Assembly (NCBI GenBank): GCA_027946365.1
Contig: JAPEUQ010000010.1
Location: 620,001 to 684,000, forward strand
DNA from: Kalmusia sp. IMI 367209
Taxonomy: Eukaryota > Ascomycota > Dothideomycetes > Pleosporales > Didymosphaeriaceae
Reading direction: 5' to 3'
DNA length: 64,000 nt
Under the pieces are notes generated by a model. It worked only from the letters and a program-made list of their open reading frames with translations, was not told the DNA's origin and ran no database searches. Positions 11,895 to 23,126 of this stretch are shown here, one piece after another. How positions within the stretch are numbered: the stretch's first letter is position 1; the number at the start of each line of letters is the position of its first letter. A program made the position numbers and the translations under genes.

Positions 11895-12330
11895 CTAAAT
11901 CTGACGAGCAATGCCTAGAGGGATTCCCGGCCTTACCATTGGCAGTAAAGCTTTGTACAAAGATGATACTAGCCTTGCTTCCAATAATAGACGCATGTTT
12001 TTAATTGGTGAGAGTACCAAGAAAGCCCCTCTCGTCCAGGTTGCTTCCGGAGTAGGTATCATACAGAAACCGAAGAAGGCGAAATGCGTCCTTCTGCATT
12101 CGATTTCGAAGTCATCGAGGGCATCTTGCGCGATGCAGAGACTGTTGTTCCAGGAGAGGAATATTAAAAACACCGGATTGCAACAATAGCATCCTGAAAA
12201 ACTTGGACAGATGATCCCAAAATGCCATTGTCTGTGCTGTTCCAAGGTTGCTGAAATTCTATTCACAACCTTCGCAGCGTCTCCCCAGCAGTAGCTCAAA
12301 GTAATCAATCGACAATCTTCGGACTCTTCA
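11895..12330 (-). pseudogene. Decayed HET-domain gene fragment
   Basis: The minus strand reads EESEDCRLITLSYCWGDAA, the start of a HET domain, followed by TLEQHRQ. A frame change then gives VFQDAIVAIRCF. The original frame later gives SLCIAQDALDDFEIECRR, the HET block normally preceded by LWIDS. The two halves are in different phases over one short stretch, no start or C-terminal region is recognisable, and the text degrades after the last block. HET domains occur in fungal allorecognition and cell-death proteins. This copy cannot encode a working one. Weak additional traces may extend upstream to about 12570. Confidence 0.75.
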
Positions 12331-13713
12331 GCTGAGAGTGATCTAGTCTCAATGAATTAGTACTTGATATTTAGGAAAGATCAGTGTATAGTATTCGGCG
12401 ACATAGTGTCGGTTCTAGTACCCCTGAGGCATGCCAGGTATGAGATTCCGACGTGGCGTAAGTTTGAAGTCGATGCTTCGATACGTGGATGTCATATATA
12501 TCTGGCTCAAGTCGTACACTTATTTCGTTTGGAGTAGGCATTTTACTGTAACATAGTATTGCCTTGAGCATGATGGGACGGAGCTAGTCTGGGCGTGGAT
12601 TCGAACATCGATTGTTAAGGCATTACACTGACATTAGGCAGTAACGGGGGTCGAGCTGACCGAAGCGTGGTTGTGTGAAAGACGACTTTTGTAGCGAGGC
12701 AACCCGCATAAAGCACAGAGTACAAGGAGGCGCTGTGAATCCCAATCACCACTCCTTCTATTTCGAGTTCGTAGCTCGAGCTGAGGTATTAAGATCCCAT
12801 CCCGCATCATGTTGCACAATGTGCAAGATCACTCAACGATAAAAGCTGGCTCAAGTAATGGCTGCCCGAGTCGATCTAGACCTCTGCTGATTCTAATAAC
12901 GTAAAACACGCAAATATCAATGCGAGCGTAACCTTGTAAGCGAAGGAAGATATTGGCGGAGGAGCTCCGTCTTCCAATCGCGAGCTAGCTAATGAGACGT
13001 CTTCAGCCCTCATCGACGGCCGGTTAAATACATGCGATTTCTTCCGTCTGGTACAACTCTTGGTTGGCGTGCGCTGATGACCCGGAAGGTATACGCGATG
13101 CTGCAAGAAGTCGGTCAATGGCTGGATCCATCCTTTCAGCTTCAGGGGAAATCCTCCTTGTATTCGGAACGCTTCCGGGCTACAATCGAATGATCGACGG
13201 GACGGTGGTTCCAAGTTCGAGTCAGCGACACAGCAGCTAGCCTCCATCACGATAAACCCTAACCACAATAATGCCGGAACAGGACGGCTATATTCAAATG
13301 AGATAAAGCCCGCGCACCATTCGCGGGGAAGCGACATCGACGTGCGCCACCATCCATGTTTTTACCAGGAGCTGCAAATCTTAGATGCTCGACGCGCGGC
13401 GCGTCAGGAGGTTCTTGCGGCCTCTCGAGTGACAAAATCCTTGCCCTCCGCACAAAGGTTAAGCGCATGTCAAACTTTGTTCATTCTTTGGGCGCGGTCC
13501 TCCGAAGCCCACTTCGTGTTGCGTCTTGGGTCAATTAACGATGCGGCACGCAATGAGCTAGCGATATAACCTGGGTGTTCCTAGATACCCGTCGATAGCT
13601 CAAAAACCATTCTTAACTTGCCTTAGAAACAGACCCTCTTTCCCCGTTCCCCGTGACGGCTTCCGTGGAACCCAGCCTTAGGGCCGTGTCGCTGAACTTT
13701 GTTAACAGCGACG
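12331..13713. other. Gene-poor stretch
   Basis: A 153-codon minus-strand frame (12876-13337) and a 66-codon frame (12371-12571) exist but show no family motif. The latter may be the decayed N-terminal side of the HET fragment. No gene is called. Confidence 0.35.
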
Positions 13714-14854
13714 ATGGCGTCGACAGTAGAGAGACCACCATACTCAAACAACTCTTCGCTGTATCTAATACCAGTCTCGATACTCGGAACCATTGCCCTG
13801 GTGCTCGTAATTCTGCGAATATGGACACGAGCGACGAGGACGAGGAGACTTTACGTAGATGACTGGCTCATCATCGTAGCAGAGGTATGTCTTCCGCCAC
13901 CGACCACGGACAGCGCTCACGAAACACCAGACGCTGTCATTTCTCAACATGTCGTTTGCCTATGTAGCTATCGCATATGGCTGGGGAAAGCCCATGGCAT
14001 ACGTCTTGCCGGGCGATCTGAAAATGGCGCTCAAGATGCAATTCGCGTTGCAATTGACGTGGATATTCTCGCTGAGCTTGACACGTTTATCAATCGCAGC
14101 CTCGCTCCTTCGTTTCGACACGGATAGATGGTGGAGATGGACCCTATACTTCATCATGGGCCTACAGTGTGCGATTTCAACGACGTACGTTGTCATTCAG
14201 CTCGGGCAGTGCACACCAATATCTGCTAGCTGGGAGACCGTCCCCAACGTCAAGTGTTGGCCTATGCAACCTATCATTAATTTTGGATGGGCCGTGTCTG
14301 GTAAGTTCTGTGATGCAGGAACATACTGGATACTGACTGTACCGCTAGCCATCTACATCATAATGGACCTTACGTTTTCGCTCATGCCCATAAAACTCAT
14401 CCGAAGCCTTTCTCGTTCGACGTCAGAGAAGCTCTTGATCGGATTCCTCATGTCGCTCGGTCTGGCTGCAACTGCTGTTCTCTGCGCGAAACTGACAACG
14501 TTCGCCACTTTTGGTGGCGGGGATGCTTTGCAAGCCACCATGCTGCCTTCCGTATACGCAAAGCTGGAGGAAGTTGTTATGATAATCGCATGCTCGCTAC
14601 CATGTCTGAAGTCACCTGCGGAGCGGTTGTTGAGACAGCTCGGCATCCTGAAGGAACATCAATTGACTCGGCCGAGTTTCGTCAATACGATGCAGTTGCC
14701 GACGGTGATAGACACCGATCAGAGGACTGGTAGCAACGGTTCTTCTCGCACGGGAAAGGATGTCATCCGGATCGATTCTGTTGCTTTCAAATCGGGGTCC
14801 GCGCAGTCTCTGCCGTCTACGAAACAACCAACGACGGGCACTGAAGCAGTTTGA
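13714..14854 (+). CDS. SAT4/PTH11-type seven-helix membrane protein
   Basis: Exons 13714-13884, 13931-14300 and 14349-14854 give 348 residues; the introns are 46 and 48 nt with clean GT..AG ends. The N-terminus is extracellular-looking (PPYSNNSS), then helix 1 (LIPVSILGTIALVLVILRIW) is followed by RRLYVDDWLII, the hallmark of the fungal rhodopsin/SAT4 family. Further helices include LQLTWIFSLSLTRLSIAASL and GFLMSLGLAATAVLCAK. The tail of about 70 residues is Ser/Thr-rich and probably cytosolic. Family members include Pth11, a surface-sensing receptor of the rice blast fungus, but most are uncharacterised. The ATG at 13714 is the only plausible start. The next gene downstream is a second member in the opposite orientation. 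Confidence 0.87.
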
Positions 14855-15583
14855 CGAAAATTTTGCATATCGGACGGTAATTCGTCCTCCTTTTCTAGGT
14901 TAGGCGCATAGCGGGCTGCATCGGCGTTTCTTGCATTGGCTGTATTTTTCATCCCTTCGGTTGCATGGAGTACTAGGTGCGCTGGTTGGGTGCGGCCCAA
15001 AGCGCAACCTTTTGTTGCTGTCCTTCTCATGTGCTACGAGCTGGACTCCGATCTTGTAATAGCTTCTGTCGCAAGGCAGATCGAACGACCGAGTGACTTC
15101 TCTTCGTTGTATATCATATTGAGACGCGTAAGTTTGGATCTGATTGTCTGTCCCGTGGTGATAATGAAGTATATGAGGTGTATGATTTTTGAGTTGAAAT
15201 AATGAGCAAGATGAGTTAGTACCTGCACATAGCTAATCACAATTGCGGCCTAATCGCCATGTTTCTACATTTACTAAATATGTAGGCATTTTTTATTCTT
15301 TCCGTAATCTTTCTGTAGAACTTCACAGTTCTGGGTATCTTATGTAACTTCGCGTAACAACGTAGCAATCCTCCTCCATTACAGAAGCATCGTGCTTCAC
15401 CCGCGTTTCCCCAAATTAAAACTCCCAAATTGCGTATCGATTAAGTAGTCGATCTTCTTTGTTGACATCGTTCTCTCTGGAAAAGCGAGGCTGCCTCTCT
15501 TTAGATTAGGGGAGCTGGCTGCTGATATCACTGTCCCGCTCTGCGACGTTGCCTACCCGCGTTAGTTACATCTGCGAATCCTT
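14855..15583. other. Convergent intergenic region
   Basis: It lies between the 3' ends of two convergent SAT4-type genes. AT-rich patches occur near 15,120-15,310. No gene is seen. Confidence 0.5.
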
Positions 15584-17069
15584 TCATTGTGCGGCGCTCA
15601 CCTCACTCATGTCTGCAGACATGTATTTGGACCTCGACTTGTCGCTAGAGACGGTAGTTTCTTGTGTCACCCTTGTCCCACTTCTCTCCTGCTTCCTGTA
15701 ATTATGATATGCAAGTCCAGGGTGTATCACCACACTCTCTGCCGCAGAGTTACGCTGGTTCTCTGGACTAACCACGGCCAGATGGCCTTCTCTCCTACTC
15801 CCAGCCCTTCTTGGGATAATCCCTACGATGGATTGGCGCCACTTCGCTATCGATGCTCTCGGTCGCACTGGCGGCACATATGTCGGTAAGCTTGGCGTTT
15901 CTTTCCGTCGCATCGAGCCTAGCACTCGCAATGCCTTGCCCTTAAGATTCTCCGGCTTTTTTTCATGGTGGGCTTCTGTCGATTTGCGGCTGCGATGCGA
16001 GGTGTAGACTGCTCGCAGAGCTGGGATTGAGCCAGCCATGACTGCGATCGCCGCTTCGCAGTGCAGCATGAACGATATCCAGGCCATCCCGAATTGCCAT
16101 TTGCCAAAGACGTTCCGATGCATACCGGCGGCTAGACGCACAATACTGAGGATAACGCATATACTCGAGAGACACAAGACGATCGCTATGCGGACTTTGT
16201 TCTGGAGTTTGAGGTGCGACATTTTGAGCAGTGTCAATGGAATACTGATGACTGGACAAGGTAAGTGAACGTTTGCCGCTCAACAGAAAGGAAACATACT
16301 CATAAGATCGGTGACGATATCTAGGGACTGCACCACAACTCCTGAGCTGATACTAAACGTGTAGTGATTCTCTAAGAAACACTGGGCTGTAGATTTCGTC
16401 AGTCTTTCCTTGTTGACTCGGGCCATTCACAAACTTACCCGCATCTGCACCGAAGCGAGGACAAAGAATAAAACTCTCTAATATCACTACGACCCCACTC
16501 ATTCCTGTCGCTGCCACTGTAACCCAGAAATACGCCGTCAGCTTTCGGCTCACATTCCGGCACATCTTGTGAAAGAGCGCCAAAAAGCTGTACTTGACTG
16601 CGAAGATCGCTAGCCAACCTAAAGTAAGATATGCGACAAAGACGGAAGGGCCACTATCCAAGAGTTCCTTGCCGAGTTCTGGATTAAGAGTAAGATATTT
16701 GAGGACCGGCAGTTTGAGGGTCGCTCCATCGATGCTGTAAATTGTATCTGTGAAAGAAAGGAGCAACGCGGTTTCAGCGACAAGGCATGTCGTCGCGAAG
16801 AGTATGAAATAATCTTCAAGGTTGAGTGTCTGCGCGCTCCGATATCGAAATGTCATTCGCGCTGTGGAAGCCAATATCGCGAAGACGCCGAGGATGATCG
16901 TGATAACCTGGTCCGATCAGCACCCATCATTCTTCATTTTCCACTAGGAATCTTCGATACTTACCTTAAAACTCAACTTATCGACGCGACACGCATGGTC
17001 AATTAACCAAAGAATATGCTCCCTTGTTACCTCTGGCACATTCTCTACAAGCTCGAGAATGCGATCCAT
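15584..17069 (-). CDS. SAT4/PTH11-like membrane protein, second copy
   Basis: Four exons (16965-17069, 16439-16907, 16300-16386, 15584 to about 16251) join to 442 residues; introns are 48-57 nt. Exon 1 encodes MDRILELVENVPEVTREHIL. Exon 2 opens with a helix (VITIILGVFAILASTARMTF) followed by LNLEDYFIL, equivalent to the YVDDW block. Later helices include FVAYLTLGWLAIFAVKYSFLALFHK and IAIVLCLSSICVILSIVRLAAG. The C-terminal 150 residues are basic and Ser-rich. It is clearly the same broad family as the gene at 13714, but the two are divergent in sequence, so this is not a recent tandem duplication. Ligand and function are unknown. Confidence 0.85.
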
Positions 17070-18371
17070 CGTACACTATACCCAACCCGAATTCAATTGT
17101 CGTACATGCAAGGCTTGCAGAATGCGAGCAGAGTGGGAAGGCGTCCGGCATGCTTCTGTATTTCATAGTCGGACTTGCGATGCGCGGGAATGCCCAATGG
17201 GGACGAATGATAGAGGATATGTCTGTGCAGCCACGAGGCTACGAGGGGTGGCCCCACGAGGCGTCTTATTTGCCCCCATATGAAATCGAGCAAGCCGTAC
17301 TGAAGAGATGCGATCGGTCACCCAGGAGTGAAGCCTCGTAGCTATGTGCGCTTTCAGTGTTACGGCGTCGCATCGTGCCCTCGGCGAGATCTCCCACGGA
17401 TACCGCTCTATCTAGATATTCAATTGCAGCTTTACAGTCTCACAGTCCTGTTTTGCTGTCTTTTCAACATCAGAGCAGAATGCTGATAGGCGCAGGTTGG
17501 GTCTTGGCTCGGGCTTGTAGCAGCGAGGCGCAGGCCCGCCACTTGAACGTAAGCCCGCCATAGTGGTCAGACTTCCTTGCACAGTGACCGAAAATAGCCA
17601 GTTACCACGTGGTGGAGGATGTTAGACATTCATGCAGTGGTGCAACTAAGAAGTTCGTGTGTTTCGAAGTTTCGTAGTGCATTGATCGACAATGCCCGGT
17701 GGAGGTATCATCACGTGATTTGTAGTTGGCCTCTGGGATCTTTGCATCAAGGCCTTGGAAGCATCAATGGAAGCATCAAGCAGAGCGTAATCCGATAGTG
17801 AGTATTCGCTTCCAAGCTGCATAGAGATCAAGCTCTGTTTCCATGAACGAACGAGTCTATTTCCTTCATTTCGCGCGCAATCAGCATCTTGCAACTGTGC
17901 AAAGAGCGAAAGCGCAGCCAATGGACTACTTTCAATGGCGCACATCAGGTTAGTACTCCCATTTTCTTTACCAAAAAGTCTTCTCTTGTTTCCTTTGCTT
18001 GTACGACAATCATTCTGCGGAACAGTACGGGCTTTGATTCTCGAACCTGACATGGGGGGCTGCAGCCACATCGACCCACAAGCGAGCCCTGCAACTTGGA
18101 GCTCACTCAGCCACTTCTAAAGCGCCCCGCGCAGGAATGCCGTGCGAGAACACTACTACCGTCCGACGGCCATTCTACCACCGACCGAATATACATAATG
18201 TTGCATTATCAGGGTGCAGAGTCCGGATGATGAAGTGTTTGTCGCCAAAACACCACTGCGACAGTGTGAATGCCTTACCGAAGGCGTGTATAAAGCAGGC
18301 GAGATATCCGGTTGCTGGCAGTGCATGTGTGCTGCAGTCGTTAAGCATTATAATCGAGCGCAGATACTGAT
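17070..18371. other. Intergenic, one unassigned open frame
   Basis: A minus-strand frame of 141 codons (17646-18071) starts with ATG and has a plausible amino-acid mix but no recognisable family. I do not call it a gene. The rest holds promoter regions for the flanking genes. Confidence 0.35.
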
Positions 18372-20029
18372 ATGGAGAAACAAAAATACTGCCTGCCGCC
18401 GGGCTTTTCGCTTCCCCCTCCGACTGATGTGCAGACCCTCCCGTCGCTCCCTGGATTCAAATCTGCGCTAGAGTCGCAACCATGGTTCAATAATACTACC
18501 ATTGCGATCAAGGCCTCGATTGGGGGGTCACTGGTCTTCCAGTATGCGTATCGTGCCGATGGTGGGAATGGCGGGGATTTGTTCGACACGAAGATTCGCA
18601 TAGCGAGCGTAACGAAAGTGTTCACGGTGCTCGCCGTGCTTCTGTCGAAAGAAAGCATCGGATGGGAGGACCGCATTACGAAATTTGTTCCGGGTTTGAA
18701 TGAAACGGCATATGCAGATGTGACGATTGGTGCGCTAGCAGGACAAACGAGTGGATTGGGCAGATTCGTACGTACTATCATTGAGGTTTGGATGTCTCTC
18801 GAGGCTGATTAAGACCTAGGGTTATGTCGGCGACCTGGCGCTCATCCCAGGATTTATGCCAGCGCAGCTCGGTCTACCAACTGTCCACCACTCACTGCCT
18901 GGTTGTGATGCCTTCCCCCGGTGGGCAGGTATGTTCTCGGCCTCAAGTGCTCGACATGTTCAACGACACGCCGTACCTTCCGTCATCGTGCAACTCCGGC
19001 CCACTATACTCCAACATTGCGTACAATCTGCTGGCCATGGCGCTTGAACACGTACACTCGAAACGCTACGAGCAAATTATCCAAGAACTTATCTTCGACC
19101 CTATCGGAATGCAAAACTCCACTTTCGAGACCCCGGACAATGACAAAGATGGAATTCTACCGCAAGATGGGGAGCGTTGGTTCGCTGCACCGTTCGGCAA
19201 CTTCAATCCCTCGGGTGGCATATGGAGCACGCCTAACGACATGTTGCTGTTCCTCGAAGCTCTTCAATCGCACCGATTTCTTTCGGCATCTCAGACTCGC
19301 AAATGGTTGCAGCCTTCCTCACTACTCCCTTCGATACATCAACTTGTCGGGGCGCCGTGGGAGATCTTCCGACCGACCGATATCGATGTCGCAGTTCCCC
19401 GTCCAATCGACCTATACACCAAAGCCGGCGGGATAGCGGGATATTCTAGCCACGCAGTCTTAGTTCCAGAGTACGGTGTTGCTTTAACGATTCACGCCGC
19501 AGGTGACGACGCAGTCGCTGCGGTGCAAGGTCTATTACCTTTAGTAGTCAAACCGCTGCTTTCACATGCGGACGAGCAAGTGCGCTCCCAAGCGTCCATG
19601 AACTATGTGGGCACATACCGCACAGACGATGGTAGTAGCAGCATAGAAATTGTGCTCGATGACGGCCCTGGTCTGCGAATTGAATCAGCTTTGATAAACG
19701 GAGTTGCTATCATCCCAGCTTTAGCTGCTGTGCAAGGGCTGGATCCGTCTAATGCCAGCGCGAGGCTATACCCGACAGATGCAGACTTTACAACGAGCGA
19801 CAGTGTAGCTTTCAGATTGTTGCTGGACAGGATCAAAGAAGGAACCGAAAGAGGGTTTGTAGAGCAATACTGTGCGAGTTGGAACTGGGGCGATACGATG
19901 AGGTATGCAAGCGAGCCATTAGACAGGCTAGTGTTCAGTAAGAGCGCAGATCAAGGTGCTAGCCTAGAGCTTGTGGGCTGGAGAACAACTCTGCGGAAGA
20001 CCGAGTTGGCAAGAGGCGGCATGGATTGA
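18372..20029 (+). CDS. Beta-lactamase-like serine hydrolase with an apparent frame break
   Basis: The N-terminal part (18372-18767) holds the catalytic SxxK box S79-V-T-K82 (IASVTK). An intron 18768-18819 (GTACGT..CCTAG) joins in phase to GYVGDLALIPGF. At a run of five C (18915-18919) the frame must shift by one base to continue as QVLDMFNDTPYLP, then YSNIAYN (the Y-x-N box), FNPSGGIWSTPNDM and a C-terminal domain ending at 20029. No intron of sensible length explains the shift, so either a one-base change has disabled the gene or the C run is a sequence error. The family covers fungal penicillin-binding/class C-fold hydrolases of mostly unknown substrate. No signal peptide is seen after the ATG at 18372; an upstream exon is possible. 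Confidence 0.8.
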
Positions 20030-20543
20030 AAGAGCACGTGAGCAAGGGTGACCGAGATTCACTAGACCGTATGTGGTAAAGTGTCGGAGGCTCAGATTCG
20101 CGAGCGACCCCACGTGGCGGTGGCGGCCTCGGCCTCAAAATTCGCACAAGACAAATGCCGCCCTTTTCCAGAGTCGCGAGAGGAGGACACAGGGCTCAAA
20201 CACGATTATCTACCCTGTCCCATCCCTTGCAGCCCTTTTGTGGTATTACCGTGTCAAGCAGAAACACTCGGAAGATGAATCAAACATCCTCCCTGGAACC
20301 AGTGCCAACGCCGACTGTTGCACGTTGGCCGGATGACAGGCGGTGAAAAAAATTCATTTCTAGCGACCATGCCCGAGCGCCAGGCTAGACTCCCAATCCA
20401 GGTGTCGCTTGCCTTATCGTCGTTCCCTATCTCCTGTAGCTTTCTGTCCTTACCTTCACTCGCTTTGCTCTGTTCCGCTTTCTTGGGTTACACCCTCCTG
20501 TGCCACGCCTTCTCGGTAGGTTGTATAGAGAAGAGGAGGTCCG
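20030..20543. other. Promoter and 5' leader of the methyltransferase gene
   Basis: Pyrimidine-rich tracts appear near 20,430-20,510 just upstream of the ATG. No coding pattern is seen. Confidence 0.45.
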
Positions 20544-21695
20544 ATGAGCAACCCAGGCTGTTGCCTGCCGCCCTCCAGCAGCTTGCCACCAGTAAAGTCC
20601 CTCCACACTGTGACTGAAGACGCAATCACCGGCGCGCTTCACAGCCTCCAGGCACTGTACTGCCCGCTTCGCATACCTACCGCGTTACCAAGAGCGAAAG
20701 AAGCTGTAGCCGCGCAAGCAGATTCCGGTTACGTCTCCGAAGATGAAGAGGAGGTGACGTCGCACCAGCGCCGGTATTCCACTACCGAAGACGCACTCGC
20801 CGCCCTCCGTGCCGATGAATACGAGAAGAGTATTGCGGTGCGGTGGCTCACGAGTTTGATATCCCGTGCTGAGGAAATCCCGTTTGCGAGTGAAGAAGCC
20901 AGAGAGAAAGCCGTGGACGATGCTGCGTTTGTCCTCTCTTCGTTTAGCGACTCAACCAACAACGAGGAAGACGAGGCTTTGACGCGTGACTTTTCGTTTC
21001 CGACGGGTCGTGGAAATGAGGTCAATATCCGAATCAACGATGCGCCGTTGACGGGGGCAGATCACACTGATGTGGGACTGCAGAGCTGGGGCGCCAGTAT
21101 CGTCTTCTCCGGCTTGATGTGCGAGTCTCCTGAGCAATTTGGTCTGGATCGATTGCCCGAGAATGCGAGCATCATTGAACTGGGTGCCGGTACCGGACTT
21201 ATTAGCTTGACCTTGGGAAAGTTGCTGCCTAGGCTGCCGACGCAGTCGTGTATCCTGGCGACTGATTACCATCCGGCTGTCCTGGAGAACTTGGGGATGA
21301 ACATTTTTACGAACTTTGGCGAGAGCGATGTGCCTGTGTCTACGATGCTGCTTGACTGGGCTATTCCGCCTGCCACTCTTGCGTCGTCCGCTTCTATGCT
21401 ATTCGCTGCGGATGTGGTCTATGCACCTGAGCATGCTGCCTGGCTGCGTGACTGCGCTGCACACCTGCTTTCTCCTACTGGGACGTTCTGGCTCGTTGTG
21501 ACCGTGCGCAGCCATGGAAAATTTGATGGTATCCCTGATACTGCCGAGACCGCGTTTGAAGATTTCGAGAGTACAAGGAGGGAAGATGGAAAAGTGTTGA
21601 GGATTATCGGGAAGCAGATGTTGGATAAGAAGAGGGGTATCGGACGGGGCGATGAGAGTGGGTATCTGCTGTTCAAGATTGGCTGGAGTGAATAG
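20544..21695 (+). CDS. Family-16 (METTL21/EFM-like) protein methyltransferase
   Basis: A single-exon frame of 383 residues. Residues 1-150 form an acidic, partly disordered N-terminal region. The Rossmann core has the SAM-binding motif IIELGAGTGLISL near 210, an acidic loop ILATDYHPAVLENL, a DWA post-motif and a FAADVVYAPEHAAWL segment. Residues before the core (VGLQSWGASIVFSGLM) correspond to the W-x-A block of family-16 enzymes. Characterised relatives methylate lysines on elongation factors, chaperones and other non-histone proteins. The target here is unknown, and an EFM2/EFM3-like assignment would need phylogeny. The ATG is preceded by in-frame stops. Confidence 0.85.
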   Translation: MSNPGCCLPPSSSLPPVKSLHTVTEDAITGALHSLQALYCPLRIPTALPRAKEAVAAQADSGYVSEDEEEVTSHQRRYSTTEDALAALRADEYEKSIAVRWLTSLISRAEEIPFASEEAREKAVDDAAFVLSSFSDSTNNEEDEALTRDFSFPTGRGNEVNIRINDAPLTGADHTDVGLQSWGASIVFSGLMCESPEQFGLDRLPENASIIELGAGTGLISLTLGKLLPRLPTQSCILATDYHPAVLENLGMNIFTNFGESDVPVSTMLLDWAIPPATLASSASMLFAADVVYAPEHAAWLRDCAAHLLSPTGTFWLVVTVRSHGKFDGIPDTAETAFEDFESTRREDGKVLRIIGKQMLDKKRGIGRGDESGYLLFKIGWSE

Positions 21696-22419
21696 TGGAA
21701 GGTCAAGTGCCATATTTCTAAAGATACCCTAGATTTTGATGTTAGAGATTTATAGACATAGACGACTGATCGCAGTTTCAACGAAATTTTTCGCCATGGT
21801 TGTCCGTGATCATTGATGCAACCCTTGCAGAGGAGCAGGTTGGTGATGGAGTTTGATCGCATGTGAACATGCCGTTGTATATGGTGTGCGTAGAGGAGCT
21901 GATAGATGTTCCCGATGAAGCTGTCGTGGTTAAGAGCATATTTGTAATTGTCGATGTCGGAAACGCGGTATTCGGGCTCGGTTTCGTCAAGCTAGAAAGC
22001 CTTGACGCCTTTTGGTTAGTAGTTTTGTTTGGCCTTAGACAGACGTAGTCTCAGGCACGACTATAGTAATCAAGAAGTGTTTTTCCCCGACGGAACACTA
22101 GATGCGCAGCCGTTACATTGCCCTACTCAATCCTAGATTCTTGCACTTCCACCCAACTATGTTCCTATATCAAGTTTTCATCATCAAGATATCCTGGTCT
22201 TCCTTCCAATGTCTTTTTAAACATTTGAATTTCTTTATATGGGGCAGAACATGAAGGAAATTTGGGTAAAATACGTCGCGGAGGGGAACTTTGATTAACT
22301 CAAGGAGAAAATACTGAGCTTGAATTAGTTTGCAGCACATAGTACAATATCACACTTAACTATCGATGTACCGAATCTGACAATCTTCGACCCCCGAAGA
22401 GAATAGAATTCTCAGCGTG
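21696..22419. other. Intergenic, no gene seen
   Basis: A Ser/Thr-rich 70-codon minus-strand frame at 21778-21990 has no family match I recognise. The rest is AT-rich. Confidence 0.4.
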
Positions 22420-23057
22420 GGTACCTAATGCGTTAATTACACGATGCTTTCGCCTATAGGGATCATTCCATTACATGATCCAAACAAAACTTGCAAGGTT
22501 TAGACCAAAAAAGTGTCTCTCCTCTAAATAATTTATGAACCTGAGAGTCGAACCCAGACTGTGTCTGATCATTGCTTCTAACGTATAAAGCACCCTCAAC
22601 AAGCTTCACGGTCCCGTCGTTCTCAATCAGCTCCAAGCCCAACTTCTCAGGCTATCTTAGCATGACTTCCATGAGTGCATTCCGTTCTCTGCGCGTATAG
22701 ATGTCAGCGCGAGAATGAAGGATATTGTGAAGGTCGTATAAGATGGCTAGATATACTGAGTGCGCAATGTTTGCTGTCCGTTGTAGGATCTCTGTTAAAG
22801 CGACAAGCGCTAGCTTCTTTTGAAACAACGTGTTACACACCTCGAAGGTCAAGTTGATCTAGGTTGTGGCAGAAGACGCAAGTTGGTTTAGATTTAGACG
22901 GAAGGATTTCGGTTAGGCAGTCGCGCAAGCGAGTGGACATCCTTGTATATGTCAGATGACAACCTGCCATTGCGATCTCAGCCCTCCCGAAGCTGCTCTT
23001 GATCTTTCTATCGGATGGTTTTTTTACTGCGCAAACCCGATTCAGACGTTGCGACAC
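22420..23057 (-). pseudogene. Degenerate coding remnant, family not recognised
   Basis: Three minus-strand blocks read as one protein once a 49-nt GTGTGT..AACAG intron (about 22790-22838) is removed. The first begins MSQRLNRVC and ends CVFCHNLDQLDLR. The second includes LYDLHNILHSRADIYTRRE. The third, beyond an in-frame TAG just upstream of 22652, includes GLELIENDGTVKLVEGALYV and KPCKFCLDHVME. Further stops follow. The paired CxxC-type motifs and LDLR resemble the N-terminal regions of some HET-type proteins, but that is weak. It lies just upstream of, and opposite to, the intact HET gene. Confidence 0.45.
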
Positions 23058-23126
23058 AGTCTACCTAAAATACCGATCGCGACTAGTGGCTGATTAGGTT
23101 TTGAGGCTTCGAACTAGACGTTTACG

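Noticed and set aside
17646..18071. 141-codon minus-strand frame with ATG
   Set aside because: No recognisable domain, no splice partner; insufficient support for a gene call.
22525..22600. T-arm-like sequence (minus strand, CTGGG-TTCGACT-CTCAG) suggesting a tRNA
   Set aside because: The T-stem pairs, but there is no D arm or matching acceptor stem, and the same bases read as coding sequence (SGFDSQVHKLF) of the decayed gene.
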